Shown here: in pieces, positions 1-13,300 of the stretch
Layout of the letters: the number at the start of each line of letters is the position of its first letter
How positions within the stretch are numbered: the first letter of the stretch is position 1
Assembly: GCA_911728455.2 (NCBI GenBank)
Contig: OU452224.1
Location: forward strand, 3,410,001-3,474,000
Source of the DNA: Marthasterias glacialis
Lineage: Eukaryota > Echinodermata > Asteroidea > Forcipulatida > Asteriidae
Direction: 5' to 3'
Length of the DNA: 64,000 bases
Position numbers and translations under genes: made by a program
The notes under the pieces: generated by a model
Databases searched by the model: none
Seen by the model: only the letters and a program-made list of their open reading frames with translations
What the model was told of the DNA's origin: nothing

Positions 1-611
1 TCCGCGGCCGTGTCGCTGGTGGACCCAAAATCATCTCTATTTACGGGGATACCTCCAACCCCAAACGGACTCACCGACACTGGTGGAAGTGAAAGCTGGC
101 CCGGGGTCACCGGATTAACTTGATGTTGTTGAGCGACGTTGTTCGGCCACTGTTGAGGTCCGTTGTACCAGGAAGGTGGCCAAAATTGCAGCGGCATCGG
201 TGGCATGGGCGCCGCCATGTTGAATGGATGCTGCCCGCTAGCGTTAAGGCCCGCCTGTGGAAGAGTCCATTGATGTCCCGGGTAAGTACATGTATCAGGC
301 CCTTGATGGTTCGGAGGGACAACCCAAGGCGAGGTTTGTCCGTATCTACCTTGGGCTAGGTTGAACGCCCGAGGTGCTCTTGAGACCGGAGGAACCGGCT
401 GAGGGGGTTCTGGTGTAGACTCTCCCGTACCACTGGCAGAAATTGGACAAGGCAGTCCGCTTTCTGGGTCTCCCAAATGGCGCTCGTCAGCCCGAGGCGG
501 GGCTGGAGCGTGAGACCGTGTTCGTTCAACCCTAGGCGAGGTTGACGAAGTAGAAGGTTTGGCTGTATCTTTAGGCAGTTTATCGGTAGATTTTCCCTTC
601 TTGGAAGACAT
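1..611 (-). CDS. Gag-like proline-rich ORF, partial (runs off left edge)
   Basis: An uninterrupted reading frame starts at the ATG at 609-611 on the minus strand and stays open for about 203 codons to the window edge. It begins MSSKKGKSTDK, then is rich in Pro, Ser, Thr and Gln. A later segment is rich in Met, Trp and Pro (PMPPMPLQFWPPSWY). No recognised domain is visible. A long unspliced frame of low-complexity composition inside a TMEM181 intron resembles the first (gag-like) ORF of a retrotransposon, but that is inference; no LTR, primer-binding site or reverse transcriptase is inside the window. The base composition (GC-rich) is unlike the AT-rich introns around it. Alternatively it is the start of an unrelated gene lying mostly to the left. 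Confidence 0.45.
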   Translation of the reverse strand, partial: MSSKKGKSTDKLPKDTAKPSTSSTSPRVERTRSHAPAPPRADERHLGDPESGLPCPISASGTGESTPEPPQPVPPVSRAPRAFNLAQGRYGQTSPWVVPPNHQGPDTCTYPGHQWTLPQAGLNASGQHPFNMAAPMPPMPLQFWPPSWYNGPQQWPNNVAQQHQVNPVTPGQLSLPPVSVSPFGVGGIPVNRDDFGSTSDTAA

Positions 612-1319
612 AACTTCAAATTTCCTTAGCAAAGACTTGTAGAAATTCTGCTATCACCGCCACGTAGTACATGTATGTCGATAAAACCACGCAAAAAGTA
701 GTGTGTAATACTGTGCATCTGTGTAAGTGTGCTAACCGTACCACGAGAAAAAAGACGTGGTTCAACGGTCGCATGATGGTCTTATACCTGGGGGGACTAC
801 AGCTAATTTGCATTTTTATGAATGAAGGAATGAACCATTTTCTTCAAAGGGGTGGTGCAAACCGTATTACAAGGAACAATAATACAGTGTGAGTCTGACG
901 ACTAGGACGAAATATAATTTAACGCCACATGACTAACGCAAGTTTAAAACCCTCCTATACACTGGCATCACAGTATGCCACAAAGTACCATACCTTCCAG
1001 GCTAGCATTGGGTGCATGGGTTTCTTCTGTTTGTACAGCTGGTAGTATCAGGAAACCCCATGGCTTGTGTACTGTGGTCTTAGTCTCCACAGTCTCCTGT
1101 GGAATTTTGTGGCAAGAGCCAGTTGGGCAGGAGAGTATACTGGGTTAACAGTAATAGGGTTAACAATACCTAGAGATTTTACTTCCATGGTGATTTTTTA
1201 TAAATTAAAATACTGAGGGTTGTTGGTTATTCTCCCCCTCTAACCTCAGCTGATAGTTCCCTTCCAGTCTTGGTGGATCTGAATGAAAGAAAGCAACTCG
1301 CCAGCATTCTCTGACTTAC

Positions 1320-4300
1320 CAAGAAGTTCCCGCTGTCTACTTTGTAGTTGAACGTTGGATCAAAGAGTGACCTGTACTGAGCCCAACAAGCCAGCACCAC
1401 GGCAGACACCCAGATGAACCCTACAAGCAATAGCTTAGGCAGGTAGAAATACGTCCACTTTCTATCGCTCTGCAACAGGAAAGGTAAGAAACCTGTTACT
1501 ATTTTGTTTTTTAAATGTCGTAGGTTCTTAACAATATGAAACTATAATAACAATAAATAATACCGGAGTCTTATATAGCGCACGTATCGACCAACAATTA
1601 AGTACTCAAGGTGCTTATTATATTACTTTTTAAGGCAGTTTTTTTTTATTTTATTATAAGAGCCATTTATGTAGCACCTTGTACAAGGTGCTGTGGTGCA
1701 TTTCAGCAGCCACTGCCAGAAACACCGGGGCAAACCCCTTCTCTGGCGGTAAGTGTAACTGGGTTCTTTTACGTGCGTCACAGATAAACAAAATGTATCT
1801 ACTTGATGAGCCAGCAATATTTGTCTTCACTTGGGCTAACGTAATTACAATACTTTGGGTCCCATCTGCACGCCAGCCCTTTGCACGTCTTCGAGACAAG
1901 ATTATTAATTTATGAAGCTCAAACCATTTCGTTTTTTTTTTTCCTGTCTCTATATCCAGTATAATCACAGGCAAGAATGATATGGACCTACTTTACATAA
2001 TGAAGGTCATAAAAAAGGCTGCGTGTGTTATTTTGTTCCAGAGGTGTTACCCATGCACTATCCATGCAATAAAATAGTGATAAAACAAATAACCTATGAA
2101 CAGATACTGCACTAAAAGAAGTGCACAAATCTCTCTTGGTTTGGTTCGGTGATTAGTTTGCTCTTGAAGCTAACAATGTTCTCCCGTGGGTCAAATGATG
2201 CGTCAGGCATTTATGGACAATGAACTGGTGTCAGTGATATAGCTAAGAGATGAATGATGCTTTAACATCAAGCGTGACTAGTCAAGGGCAAGAGACAGCC
2301 TCTGGGGGAAGGTTGATGTGTCAGGGTTGAATGGTCTAGCGCACCGGATTCAAGCTCTGGTGTTTCTGATCAGCAGAGTGTGGGTTCAAGTCCCAGTCTT
2401 GACACTTGTGTCCTTAAGCAAGACACTTAACCTTATTGGTTGGTCCTTTGGATGGGACATAAAGCTGCACAAATGGGTCTCATAATCTAAACACTTGTCT
2501 TAAAATAATAATAAGTGGCTTGAGTACCTATTTTTCGGTAGACACATGCGTTATTCAAGACTCCGGTATTCTTCTTCTTCTTATTGTTACTATTTTCTCC
2601 TCTTTGTCCGTTTTTAATTTAATTCTTTTTTAGAGAAGCCTCAGCAAAAAGGTAAAAAGGAACAATGTACATGTACAAAAACAGGGCCCAATTTCATAGA
2701 GCTGCTTAAGCACAAAAACTAGCTGAGCACAACAAGGCTACCAGCCAACATACCATCTCGCATGTTACACCCGTGACTGGTATCCTGCTTATCTTTGCTT
2801 TGCAGATAATTGCTTAGCAATATTTTACTGCATGTAAAAATTATGGCTAAGTGGTAAACGCTGCGTCATCGCCTAAAATGCACGCTACCATGAATAACAC
2901 GTGGGGACAGTGACTCCCTAAGATTATTGCGATGATGACGTCAGGTGAACTGGGTCAATGAAAACCCCTTTCACTGTTGCCAATCATGGCTACTGTCTGT
3001 TCATGGTCTGCCATTTTGAGAGTCAAATTGTACATAGGCCCTGTGCGAAATCACGGCTTGGGCTTGGGCTTGGGCTCCGGCTTGTGCTCCGTCCGCCTGT
3101 TTGAATCCCCGTAAGGAAAGCACACGTTTTCAAAATAACTGACAGAGCCTAAGCCCAAGCCCAAGCCCAAGACGTGGTTTCGTAAACGGCCATAATAATA
3201 TTATCCATATGGTGGTGCCCATCTAACTAAATGCACACTGCACAGTACCACACAGGGAAACCTGACTCCCAAAATGGCGCCAGCAAGAGTTGATGTGCGA
3301 TGACAACAGGGCCCAACTTCATCAAGCCAGTAAGCACAGAAACTTGCTTAGCACAGGAAAATCTTGCTTAGCAGAAACAGGTTACCAACCAACATTCCGT
3401 TATGTTTATACTGTTGCGACTGGTGCCCCACTCTTTTTTTGAGAAGTATTTTCTGAAGTATTTTCTGCTAAACAGCTTTATGAAATTGGCGTCAGGTGAA
3501 TTGGGTCAACAGTACGACTTAATGAATGGGTGGACTGAGCCTCAAGCTCTGGCGTACCTTTCTGATACCGTGATATGCACACAGCCAGAACAGGAGAAGA
3601 GCACACAGGAACGTGGCCTGGAAGATATCATCTAGGACGACAGTCAACCAGGAGTCAACTAAGAAGTTCAACGGGAAGATGGGATCTGTGGAAAGGAAAC
3701 ATCAACAATTTGAGCACTGAAATGACGGCGATCCAGAAGCCATAGCCCCTTCCTTGGTAATGTCTTGTGACATGTCTGATTTATTGCTCTTTCGTCTTAA
3801 TACTTAGTATTTCTGCGAAGTCAATGAAAGTGCCTAACCTGGACCACCTGCTGATTTCCAGTAGATACGAATCTCAAGGGCTGTGGTTTAGTCATCTGGT
3901 AAACAGATCTTGTAATACTTTCCCCTCAAACTTATCCGCAATACAACTCAACTGCTTGGGGATACCTTGTGGTTTGGATAATTCAACTATGGAGAAGTCT
4001 ATCCACAAGTTATCCTGGAAAAAGTTTTGAGAAGGTGCTTAATCTAAGTACTTACCATTGTATAGCAGAAGGAAGGGAAGCAAGACGGAGAGCCATTTTT
4101 GCTCGATGGACCAGTCACGCATTGAGAACTTCCTCAATGAATGAGCAAACATACACTGAAAAAGAAAGAAAAAAGTCGTAATAATGCAGTTTGCAATAAT
4201 GAGTTTCTTTGTACTTTACTTTAATGTATGAAAAAACAAAATCTTGCACTTTGTTGTGACCAACGCTTATACAAGTAAAGGACTAGCACAGTCTATTGCA

Positions 4301-7300
4301 TCAAAAACAAAACCGGAAATTATGTAGCAGTTTCCTTGTGGTCTAGAGGATGAAGCCCCCAAACCTCCCAGATGATTAACAGACTCTCTACATCACCACA
4401 AATAAAGAACTAGGGTAGTGGGTCTAGGTATTCCCTTGGTCTAGAGGATCAAGCCCCCTGAACCTCCTGGGTGTTACATTTCTAAAGACTCTCTACATCA
4501 CCACAAATAAAGAACTAGGGTAGAGGGTCTGGGTCTCCCCTTGGTCTAGAGGATCAAGCCCCCTGAACCTCCTGGGTGTTACATTTCTAAAGACTCTCCA
4601 CATCACCACAAATAAAGAACTAGGGTAGTGGGTCTGGGTCTCCCCTTGGTCTAGAGGATCAAGCCCCCTGAACCTCCTGGGTGTTAGATATAAGAAAATG
4701 TATCTTTCTTACCGTGACTATGAACGCCAACACTAAGAACACAAATCGGAACCATATCTCCATTTGTGAAAAGCTTGGATTGTATGTAAGGAACTGTATA
4801 AAACAATACATAAATAAATGCTTACAAAGAGATTGAAATACAAACATGTCATAGGACTGATCACAATGACAGGATTGGGCGTTGAGTGACTAAAATGCAT
4901 TCAAGTTCACACAAGTTTGCTTCCTATTTCACTGATGATGCACATATCTTCATTAACCCTCCTACTGCTAGACCATTCAAACCCATTTGAAATTCCAACC
5001 CTCAAACTTCCCCATTGGTTTTGCGCAACGCCATAGCATTACTCTTGGAAGTCCATGTGCACAGCTCCATGGGCATCCATTTATAACCAGTGAAGCGTGT
5101 GAACGGTTTTGGATTCTCAGTCAACTCAGTGCCAAATGGGCCGGAGCGCAGGAGGGTTAAACAAATAAAACCATTCGTTATTAACATTAAACAAGTATTG
5201 GGGAAATTTCAAAATCTAAATCATAGACCTTTTGGCAGAGAACGTCTAGTCTAATCCTATACTTTAAAAAAAACTTATAATAATAATCATCATCATTTAA
5301 TAACCCAACGAACATGGCTATGAAATGTGTTTATGTTTATAAAAACACAGTATAAAAGTCCATTGTAATGTACAAAATGTGACCTTATGGTAATAGTGTA
5401 ATTAATAGTGTAGTTGACTTACTTCAAAGTTGACCTTTGTCACCTTCACTTTCTCCAAGCCATGGAAGTACACTGTTATGACATACGAGGAGTACTGTAT
5501 TGTAGCCAGATGTAGGAGCAACAATTCCTCACACTGTTCACCCTGTAACAATAAAAAACACTATTAAACCTCCTACTGTCTGACCATTGAATTTCATCCA
5601 TTATATAACGCCCAAGTAGATCCTTGTCATTTGATGGGAGGCTCGTAGGTCACGCGGTATTCATTAATCAAACCACTACATGACCTATGTCATAGACCGT
5701 GCTCTTTGGTACTACTCACAGGGCATTTTTATCCCATCCCTTTTGCACGCTGGACCACACCACGTGTGTGCATGCGTTATACACAGCAGTACAAAACGCC
5801 CATATAGTGGATGCCAGAAAAACCATCCACTACAGTTTGTTTATCCTCAAATAAAATGACATAGATCTGCTTGTGCGTTATATAAAAAAGAAATAATGAA
5901 TGTTTTGCAATTATACAATGGAGAGAACATTTTCATGAATTGATTAAATTGATTAAATTCGCCTTGTTGAATGGAACATTCCATATTTCAACACATAAAA
6001 ATATTCTCACCATTCCTATTATAAACATTCAATTATTGTATACTGTGGTTTTGAACGATAGAACTATGAATTGAATGAATTAAGTCCCCATCATTACTGA
6101 TGATGGGGGACACTGATTCCATTTCTGTGTCGTCTCTCTCATCGCTGTGCTGCCTTGTTTGCTACAGCAGCCTCTGCTATGGTGGCACACTCTCGAATGG
6201 TGGCTCTCCATCTTGGTCATGCTTGGGTCGAGTTGAACCAAGAAGGCCCGATGCCCAAGGCTTTTATGTCTTCTTTTACAGCATTCTTCGACTTCTTGCG
6301 GGGTCTGCCTCTCGGGCGGGTTCCAGATGCAAGTTCCCCAAACAGGACACGCTTTGGTACCCTAGTCACTGCCATGCAGGTGTGGCCCAACCACCGTAGT
6401 CTCGAGGATCGGACCATAGTGCCGATGTTGGTCAGATTGGCATGGTGCAGTACCTCGGTGTTGGTCACCTTGTGCCACCAGCGGATATGCAGGAATCTGT
6501 CCGAGGCAGCGCTGGTGGAACATGTCTAGTTGGTGTAGATGTTTGACGGTGCCAAGATGATGTGTTTGTAAACTGTGAGCTTTGTAGCAGTTCTGGAGCA
6601 TGTATAAAGTGCTGGTTGCTGAAGCCATCTTCTGGATTTCTCAATCTAGGCTGCCATCCGCTGTGACAACGCCTCCAAGATAGACAAATTTTTCTGTGGA
6701 CTTCAGGGTGGACCTGCCAAGATTGACAGGTGTAACCTCATTTGTTGGCCAGGGCTGATGGAGGACCTCGGTTTTGTCCTTGCTGATTGTCAGACCCCAT
6801 CTTGAGCAGGCCTCATGGGAGGGTACATGTGATCGCTTGTACCTCATCCAACTTCGAACTTGCGAAGCCGGCATCATCTGCCTAAAGTAGGTCTCTTTCT
6901 GAAGGACACAACCATCATAAGTGGCCACACTGTGAACGAGAGAACGTGAGTATTATAGGACAACCGCGCACTCTTACCTTTTGGCATGATAATGTCCTTG
7001 TATGGTTGAAGAATACATTGCTGATTGGTATCACGCTGCCATCCTCTGCTAGGGCTCGGATAAAAATGCTGATGTTGAAGAATTTTTGGAAGCTCTCACC
7101 TTCAAAATAAAAAAAAATATTTTTAATCTTCGGAAAAATCACAGATGAAGAAACTCTCACAGTGACCTGCAAACACTTGCTTTAAGTTTTTTTAGATTGG
7201 GGTAATTCACTGACTTTGTCTGGGGTTTGTTTACCTACATGACCTGGGGCAACAAATTGTTTTGGGGTCATGGAAGGCCTGAAATGCTGTAAACCTCCTG

Positions 7301-10300
7301 GGTGTTTCACTTCAGAGAATTTACAGACTCTCTACTTCACCACAAATAAAGAACTAGGGTAGTGGGTCTGGGTCTCCCCTTGGTCTAGAGGATCAAGCCC
7401 CCTGAACCTCCTGGGTGTTATATTTCAAAGGATTTACAGACTCTCTACATCACCACAAATTAAGAACTAGGGTAGTGGACCTGGGTCTCCCCTTGGTCTA
7501 GAGGATCAAGCCCCCTGAACCTACTGGGTGTTACATTTCAAAGGATTTACAGACTCTCTACATCACCACAAATTAAGAACTAGGGTAGTGGACCTGGGTC
7601 TCCCCTTGGTCTAGAGGATCAAGCCCCCTGAACCTCCTGGGTGTTACATTTCAAAGGATTTACAGACTCTCTACATCACCACAAATTAAGAACTAGGGTA
7701 GTTGACCTGGGTCTCCCCTTGGTCTAGAGGATCAAGCCCTCTGAACCTCCTGGGTGTTACATTTCTTAAGACTCTCTACATCACCACAGGTTCGTGCTAA
7801 GGATTATTCTGAAAAGGAGGGCATCTTTTAGTAGGGTTAATAATTTTAAAGACAATGTCACATATCATTACGCCTACTGTCACATTGAGTCTTAAAATCT
7901 TCAACCGAGAAAAGTTCAGGAGGATTTAAAATAAATATCAACCACAAATAAAAATTTCAGTTTATTACCTTGCCCATTATTGACCTCAATTACCGACGTC
8001 AGCCACAAAGACCGGTTAAATCTGTTTAGTAGTGGTGACGTCACCTCGAACGGTCCATTCTATTGAAAGGGGTAAAAATTACAAGCTTAATCACAAACTT
8101 CAACACTTGCATCAATTACTATTTTGCAAATTGCAAACTAACAATCTAACACTAACATTTCATTATGATCCTGTTGGTGAAGTGCGATGCCATTCCAACA
8201 TACCAAGCCCACTTCACACAGTTTTTTTTAAGGCCCAAACGCTAATCAGTAGCCCAGGGGAAATGCATTGAGCTAGTCATACTATCAAATTTTGTCATCC
8301 GAATTGCCTTTGGGCAGAAAAACAAGAGAACTTAGATTAAATTACTACTTGCAAAAACATACGCAAGCCTTACAGCAAGAAGTTAAAAAAAAAAAAACTA
8401 CCCCAATTTGTGAATAGTGAACATGCACAGACGGCTGGAGACTGTTCATTCTCATGTACTGCTCCCAAACTCAAATTTATCATTCTGAGAAGACCTCCAG
8501 TCTTTGAAGAACATGTAAACGCCAAGTCCAATTATTAAACTTTACTGACACAATTCCTCATACAAAAACTAGCTTAATACAATCCCTATGGGTTGCTCGC
8601 AATCGGCTGGAGCCAGTTTGAGTGAAGTGGGCGTGGCTTACAGTGGAATGACGTCACACTTACCAGCAGGATATTAAATGCTGTAGTTATTAATTATTTT
8701 TTTTGACTAACCCACAGCATAAGGGGTCTTTCAGAAAATATAAATTAGGTTAACGTCTCAGAATGTCTTTCAAAAATGAAATGAGGATTTCATACTTACT
8801 GGCAAGTTTTTGCTAGTAGCTATTTCTTCACTAACTTCTATGCCTGGACCTACAAAAGAAATTAATAATACTGTAGGTACATGTACTTTACATTGCAAGA
8901 CAATGGTGGTGAAGGTTTACTGGTAAGGCATTTGACTAAACCTGGGTCTGTGTGGTGCACTACCAAGTGTACGGCTGTTTCCGAATTAGCGGTTGCGTAT
9001 GCTGCTGTTGCTACTGGAAGTCTATACTTCAATTATGTTAACATGGTGATCCATCCGCTTAGTCACAGGCCTGAAACTTTTGAAGGGGCACCAAGGCCAA
9101 GACCCGGGTAACAGAGGCAATGGCCTCCGTGAACTTCAGGCCTGTATTCAGAAAAAACCTACAAGTAAAAATCTTGCTTCGAAGATTTGTTTCCCCAAGC
9201 AAAATAAAAATAAATAAATAAAAGTCATGAGGGATGTATGATAATATCTGTTTAGCAAGATTTCTTATTTCTTGTTTCCCAAGGGTGCTGGTTGGCTACT
9301 AGTCCAGTTTTGTCAGGGGGCTTGCAACCCTTCCATCCCTGGATCCACCACTGGTTATGAGTCTATCAACATCAGGTAAAAGTAAGGGATGCCTCTATAG
9401 CCGTGTTCGCATTGGATTAATACTTTAACCGAGACCATGGGTAACTTCCAATGGGTAAATCTAAACTGGCGTCCGCACTTGGATTTTCAATTATTTGACG
9501 TGGGTAAACTAACCGAGACAACAGGTAAACTAACCGAGACGATGGTGAAACAAATCAACTGAAGCATCAGCGTCGGCCACCTTTAAACCAGCCTTTGCAT
9601 GTGTGAACCGGATGTGGTATTTTACTGGCCGGTTTTACCTGGACGATGCGTCCGCACTGGACTTTTTGGCTCGGTTAGTTTGACCAGGTTAGTTTACCTG
9701 GGTAGAAGGCGGTCGGTTTTAACTACCCATGTTGGACTCGGTTATTTTACCCGCATGAAATTTGACTGGGCTGTTCACACTGGACTTAAAATGGTCAAGT
9801 TACCCATTTGCTTGGTTAGTTTACCCCATAAAAGTCCAATGTGAACACGGCTTATGATATCACTGATGACATCATCAATAATAGCATACCTGCAATCCCT
9901 AATACAACCGAGAGAGTGAATGCTGTGAAGAATGACACAAAGACCAGTACAAAGTGCCGCTTCGTTAAGGTGTAGAGCCGCATCTGGACTGACCTGGGAA
10001 GGAGGGGAAAAAAACATTTACAGAAAATTACGATTACAAAAAAATCTTGCATACGAGTATAAAACTTAATTGGCATTTTTGCGATACGGTAGACACAAAG
10101 CGAGGGTGCTATTTGGTTTTTTGTGACCACCCAAACCAAACACATTCATGTCGTACATGTATAGACTGCAAGTTTCAGGCATATTGTAACATTTTGGAGG
10201 AACCTTGGGTGCCAATGTACACTGATATTGTAATTGATACGGTACACCTGTGCGTGCCATGGTTCCGACATTTGTAGCGACTGTTTTTGTTTTTTAATCT

Positions 10301-13300
10301 CAGGCATCTCATAAATCAGGAAGTTGAATCGACAACACGTCAACAGTTGTCAGGCTTGCTGGTGATCTATCACATGGAGATGCTCAGAAAGATATTAGCC
10401 ATGGGCACATTATGCCACCAGGTGCTACGGATAAGAACAGCCCGCTTGGAAATTCCACAGCGGCTGTATTTCTTACAGCAAGCAAAGCAAGAGGCATGCT
10501 TACTTGACGGTGGTTCTTGCAAGCATATCAGAAATGCGACACTGCCAATCTAACCACAAATCACGTTATCGTCATTGTGAATTACAAACTATTCTGACAG
10601 TCACTAACCCTACAAAATCCTCTTCGGGAAGTTGTCTGACTATGGACGATCGAGGATTGTAGGCCCAAATAACAATGGCTTATCACTGCACAAGGCATAC
10701 CAATCCTATTTAAGTCCAAACATGTTGCTGTCGAGTGACCATAATAGCTTGGAAGATGGTGGAGGATTGAGGTTGCCTATGGGCCTAGGAAGTAAGGACT
10801 TTAATCAGCGATATTCTTCTTACAAGTTAACAGCTTTTCGGAACTGAACCCTAGCCTGCAATTTAGCAGAGTAGTGCGCAAAAAGCTGCTGCGAATTTGA
10901 ATGCTGTTCAAGTTAAACAGTTAAATTGAATGGTTATCTTGTTTAAAAAAATGCATGGCGCAAAAAGAACATTTGCTTACACATTAAGTGAAATTGAATG
11001 ACTGTTGAAATGCAAAATAGAAGTTGTTTAAATTGGCCGCTTATTTGCCGAAAATGACCGGGAACACGAATAATTTTTTAAGTGAAATTCCTCATGGTGG
11101 AAAATGGGTTTTGAAAAACAGATGTCAGTTGTTGCATTATTAGAAATTTGCATTGGTACGAATAATTGAGTCAAAATATTTGAGTTCCCAATGATTGTTT
11201 GAATACCACAAGAAGTTGGGAAGGAATAAACGGTAAAAAAATTACTGTAAAAAAAAAACTGCATGCGTTGTCTCTGTGCAATAATTTTGTATACATGTAC
11301 ATTGTCCCACAGTATATGTAACATGAAGTACAGTGTAAACACTATAAGAGAATGTCAAAATGCACTCATGTACATAAATCCTGCTGAGCCAGGCTGTTAG
11401 AGTACACAACCATCTGTAAATAATGCCTCACAGCTAATTAAACAAAGTATTAATTATTAATCCAGCTGACGTCCTTCAACCTAATTGACTTTAAGTAACC
11501 GATGCTAACAAATCTTACGCTGAGGAAATGTTGTGATTGAGGTCCACCAGTTCAAACACTATTTTGTTCATACATACATTGTATTTTGTATAGTCGACAA
11601 TAAAAATATCATTAAAGGGGCTGTGTTGTCATGATTATCAGTAAATGGAATAACCCAGTTACTACGCGCAGTACGCACCGGCGGTCACACATGAGTTTGA
11701 CAAAGATGGCCCCGCGACATCATCTGACTAGATTGCCCGTATACTACACACATGCTATCACCACACTCGACTCACGATCTCAGACTTGACCCTGTTGCAT
11801 TCATGGCGTATTCATGTATTCGTAACTGAAATTTACATAACAAAGGTGACGCCAGAAAGATGGCCAATCACATTGGCAAACGTTGCTTATGCACGCAAGT
11901 TGTATTTCCAACCAGTAATCAGATTGCTCCGCCCAGTTTTAGACGGATCGCCATATGCTGTGTACAAACTGATGAACAACATGCCAAGTCTGTGATCGAA
12001 GGTTAAAATTCTTGTGCTCAGGCCACAAGAGGGCGCCATTTCAGGCCAGAATGATTCTGCGTCTGACAAAATAGTGAACCACGATCACAGACTTGGAATC
12101 AAGTCTACCAGCCAACAGTCAGGCCTGCAACAGGAACCATGTCTACCAGCCAACAGTCAGGCCTGCAACAGTTGTTGGATGAACTACATGTAACATGAAC
12201 ACCATATCAGTTACAATTTAAAGTCCGACAACTGTTGCATGAATTTAAATCTCCCCAGCTTGAACGCAAGCATGATGCAACACTGTTCTACAACAACTAA
12301 CACCGGTACGAGTGTTATACTTTGAGCAGCCATAGTTTGTTTTCGAAATGCGATGCCGATTTAAGGATTCTGAATGACGGTAACAATTAATCTTTTTTAA
12401 ATATTTTAGTTTGGGGAGAATACAGAGAACACTAAAGAGCCTATTTTTAGCGAGATCTGGTTTCAAACAAGAGCTCTATGTACAAAAATGTGACGGGCCA
12501 AAAGTTTTGATTAGGATTTACTGCTAGTAGTAGGATGGAATACCCTATTTCTGTGGTACTTGCCACATTTTTTTATCAAAATAAAAAAAAATCACCAACC
12601 TGTGTGAAGTGTCCTGTTATTATTGTAAAGTATTAGGCTACTTTCCACTTTGACTTAAACAAAATAAATTCTTCGAAGACGTCTCTGAAAATGAGCATGC
12701 GCGGTGTGATTTTGGAGGCGAGTCTCATATATATCCGCGGGAGTTTTTCAAATGGTCCGCAAAGCTTTTTCTTCTACGTTAATGGAGCTAAATGCAATGA
12801 TAATATGAAATAATTAACCTTACATGGATTATGATTTTTAATTTCCCTCCAGTCGGGCAAGTTTTGCATTTTTTTCTAGGCATTTTAATTGTGGAGTACC
12901 AAATTTCTGTAGGACACCCCTGCACTGGTCTGGTAGTCATAGTATTGCCATAAAAAGCACAGAATAATGTGGGAAAAGCGTAGACCCAGTAACTGGGGCG
13001 CTATACTCCTTTTTTGAGATTTTTGACATTATCTGTCGTACTAGTACGACAGATAATGTCTAGGAAAAGGGTCTAGGAAAAGCGGCGATTTGCCCGTGAC
13101 CCAAAAACGACATCTTCGGCGGAGCCGGAAGGGCAATGACGACACCCTCTGGATTTTTCCCGATACGTGGGTACCCCTCCCGTGCCACGGGACGCAGCTG
13201 TTCCGGACACTATGTGCGACAAACATTTGAGGTTTTCGCTCTTATTAATATTATTAATTATACATTCTTCTAAGACAAAGAAGGAGTAGTACTAGTAGTA

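Noticed and set aside
4330..4690. CRISPR-like array
   Set aside because: Whole units repeat without unique spacers, and the context is an animal intron.
6100..6529. Plus-strand frames at 6100-6529 as genes
   Set aside because: They are antisense to the degenerate reverse-transcriptase fragment.
8660..8685. 17-bp micro-exon in TMEM181 (CAG acceptor, GTAAGT donor)
   Set aside because: It would break the frame between the exons at 8800-8849 and 7969-8059, which join perfectly without it.
13041..13226. Minus-strand 61-codon frame
   Set aside because: It overlaps the palindromic repeat and shows no conserved motif.
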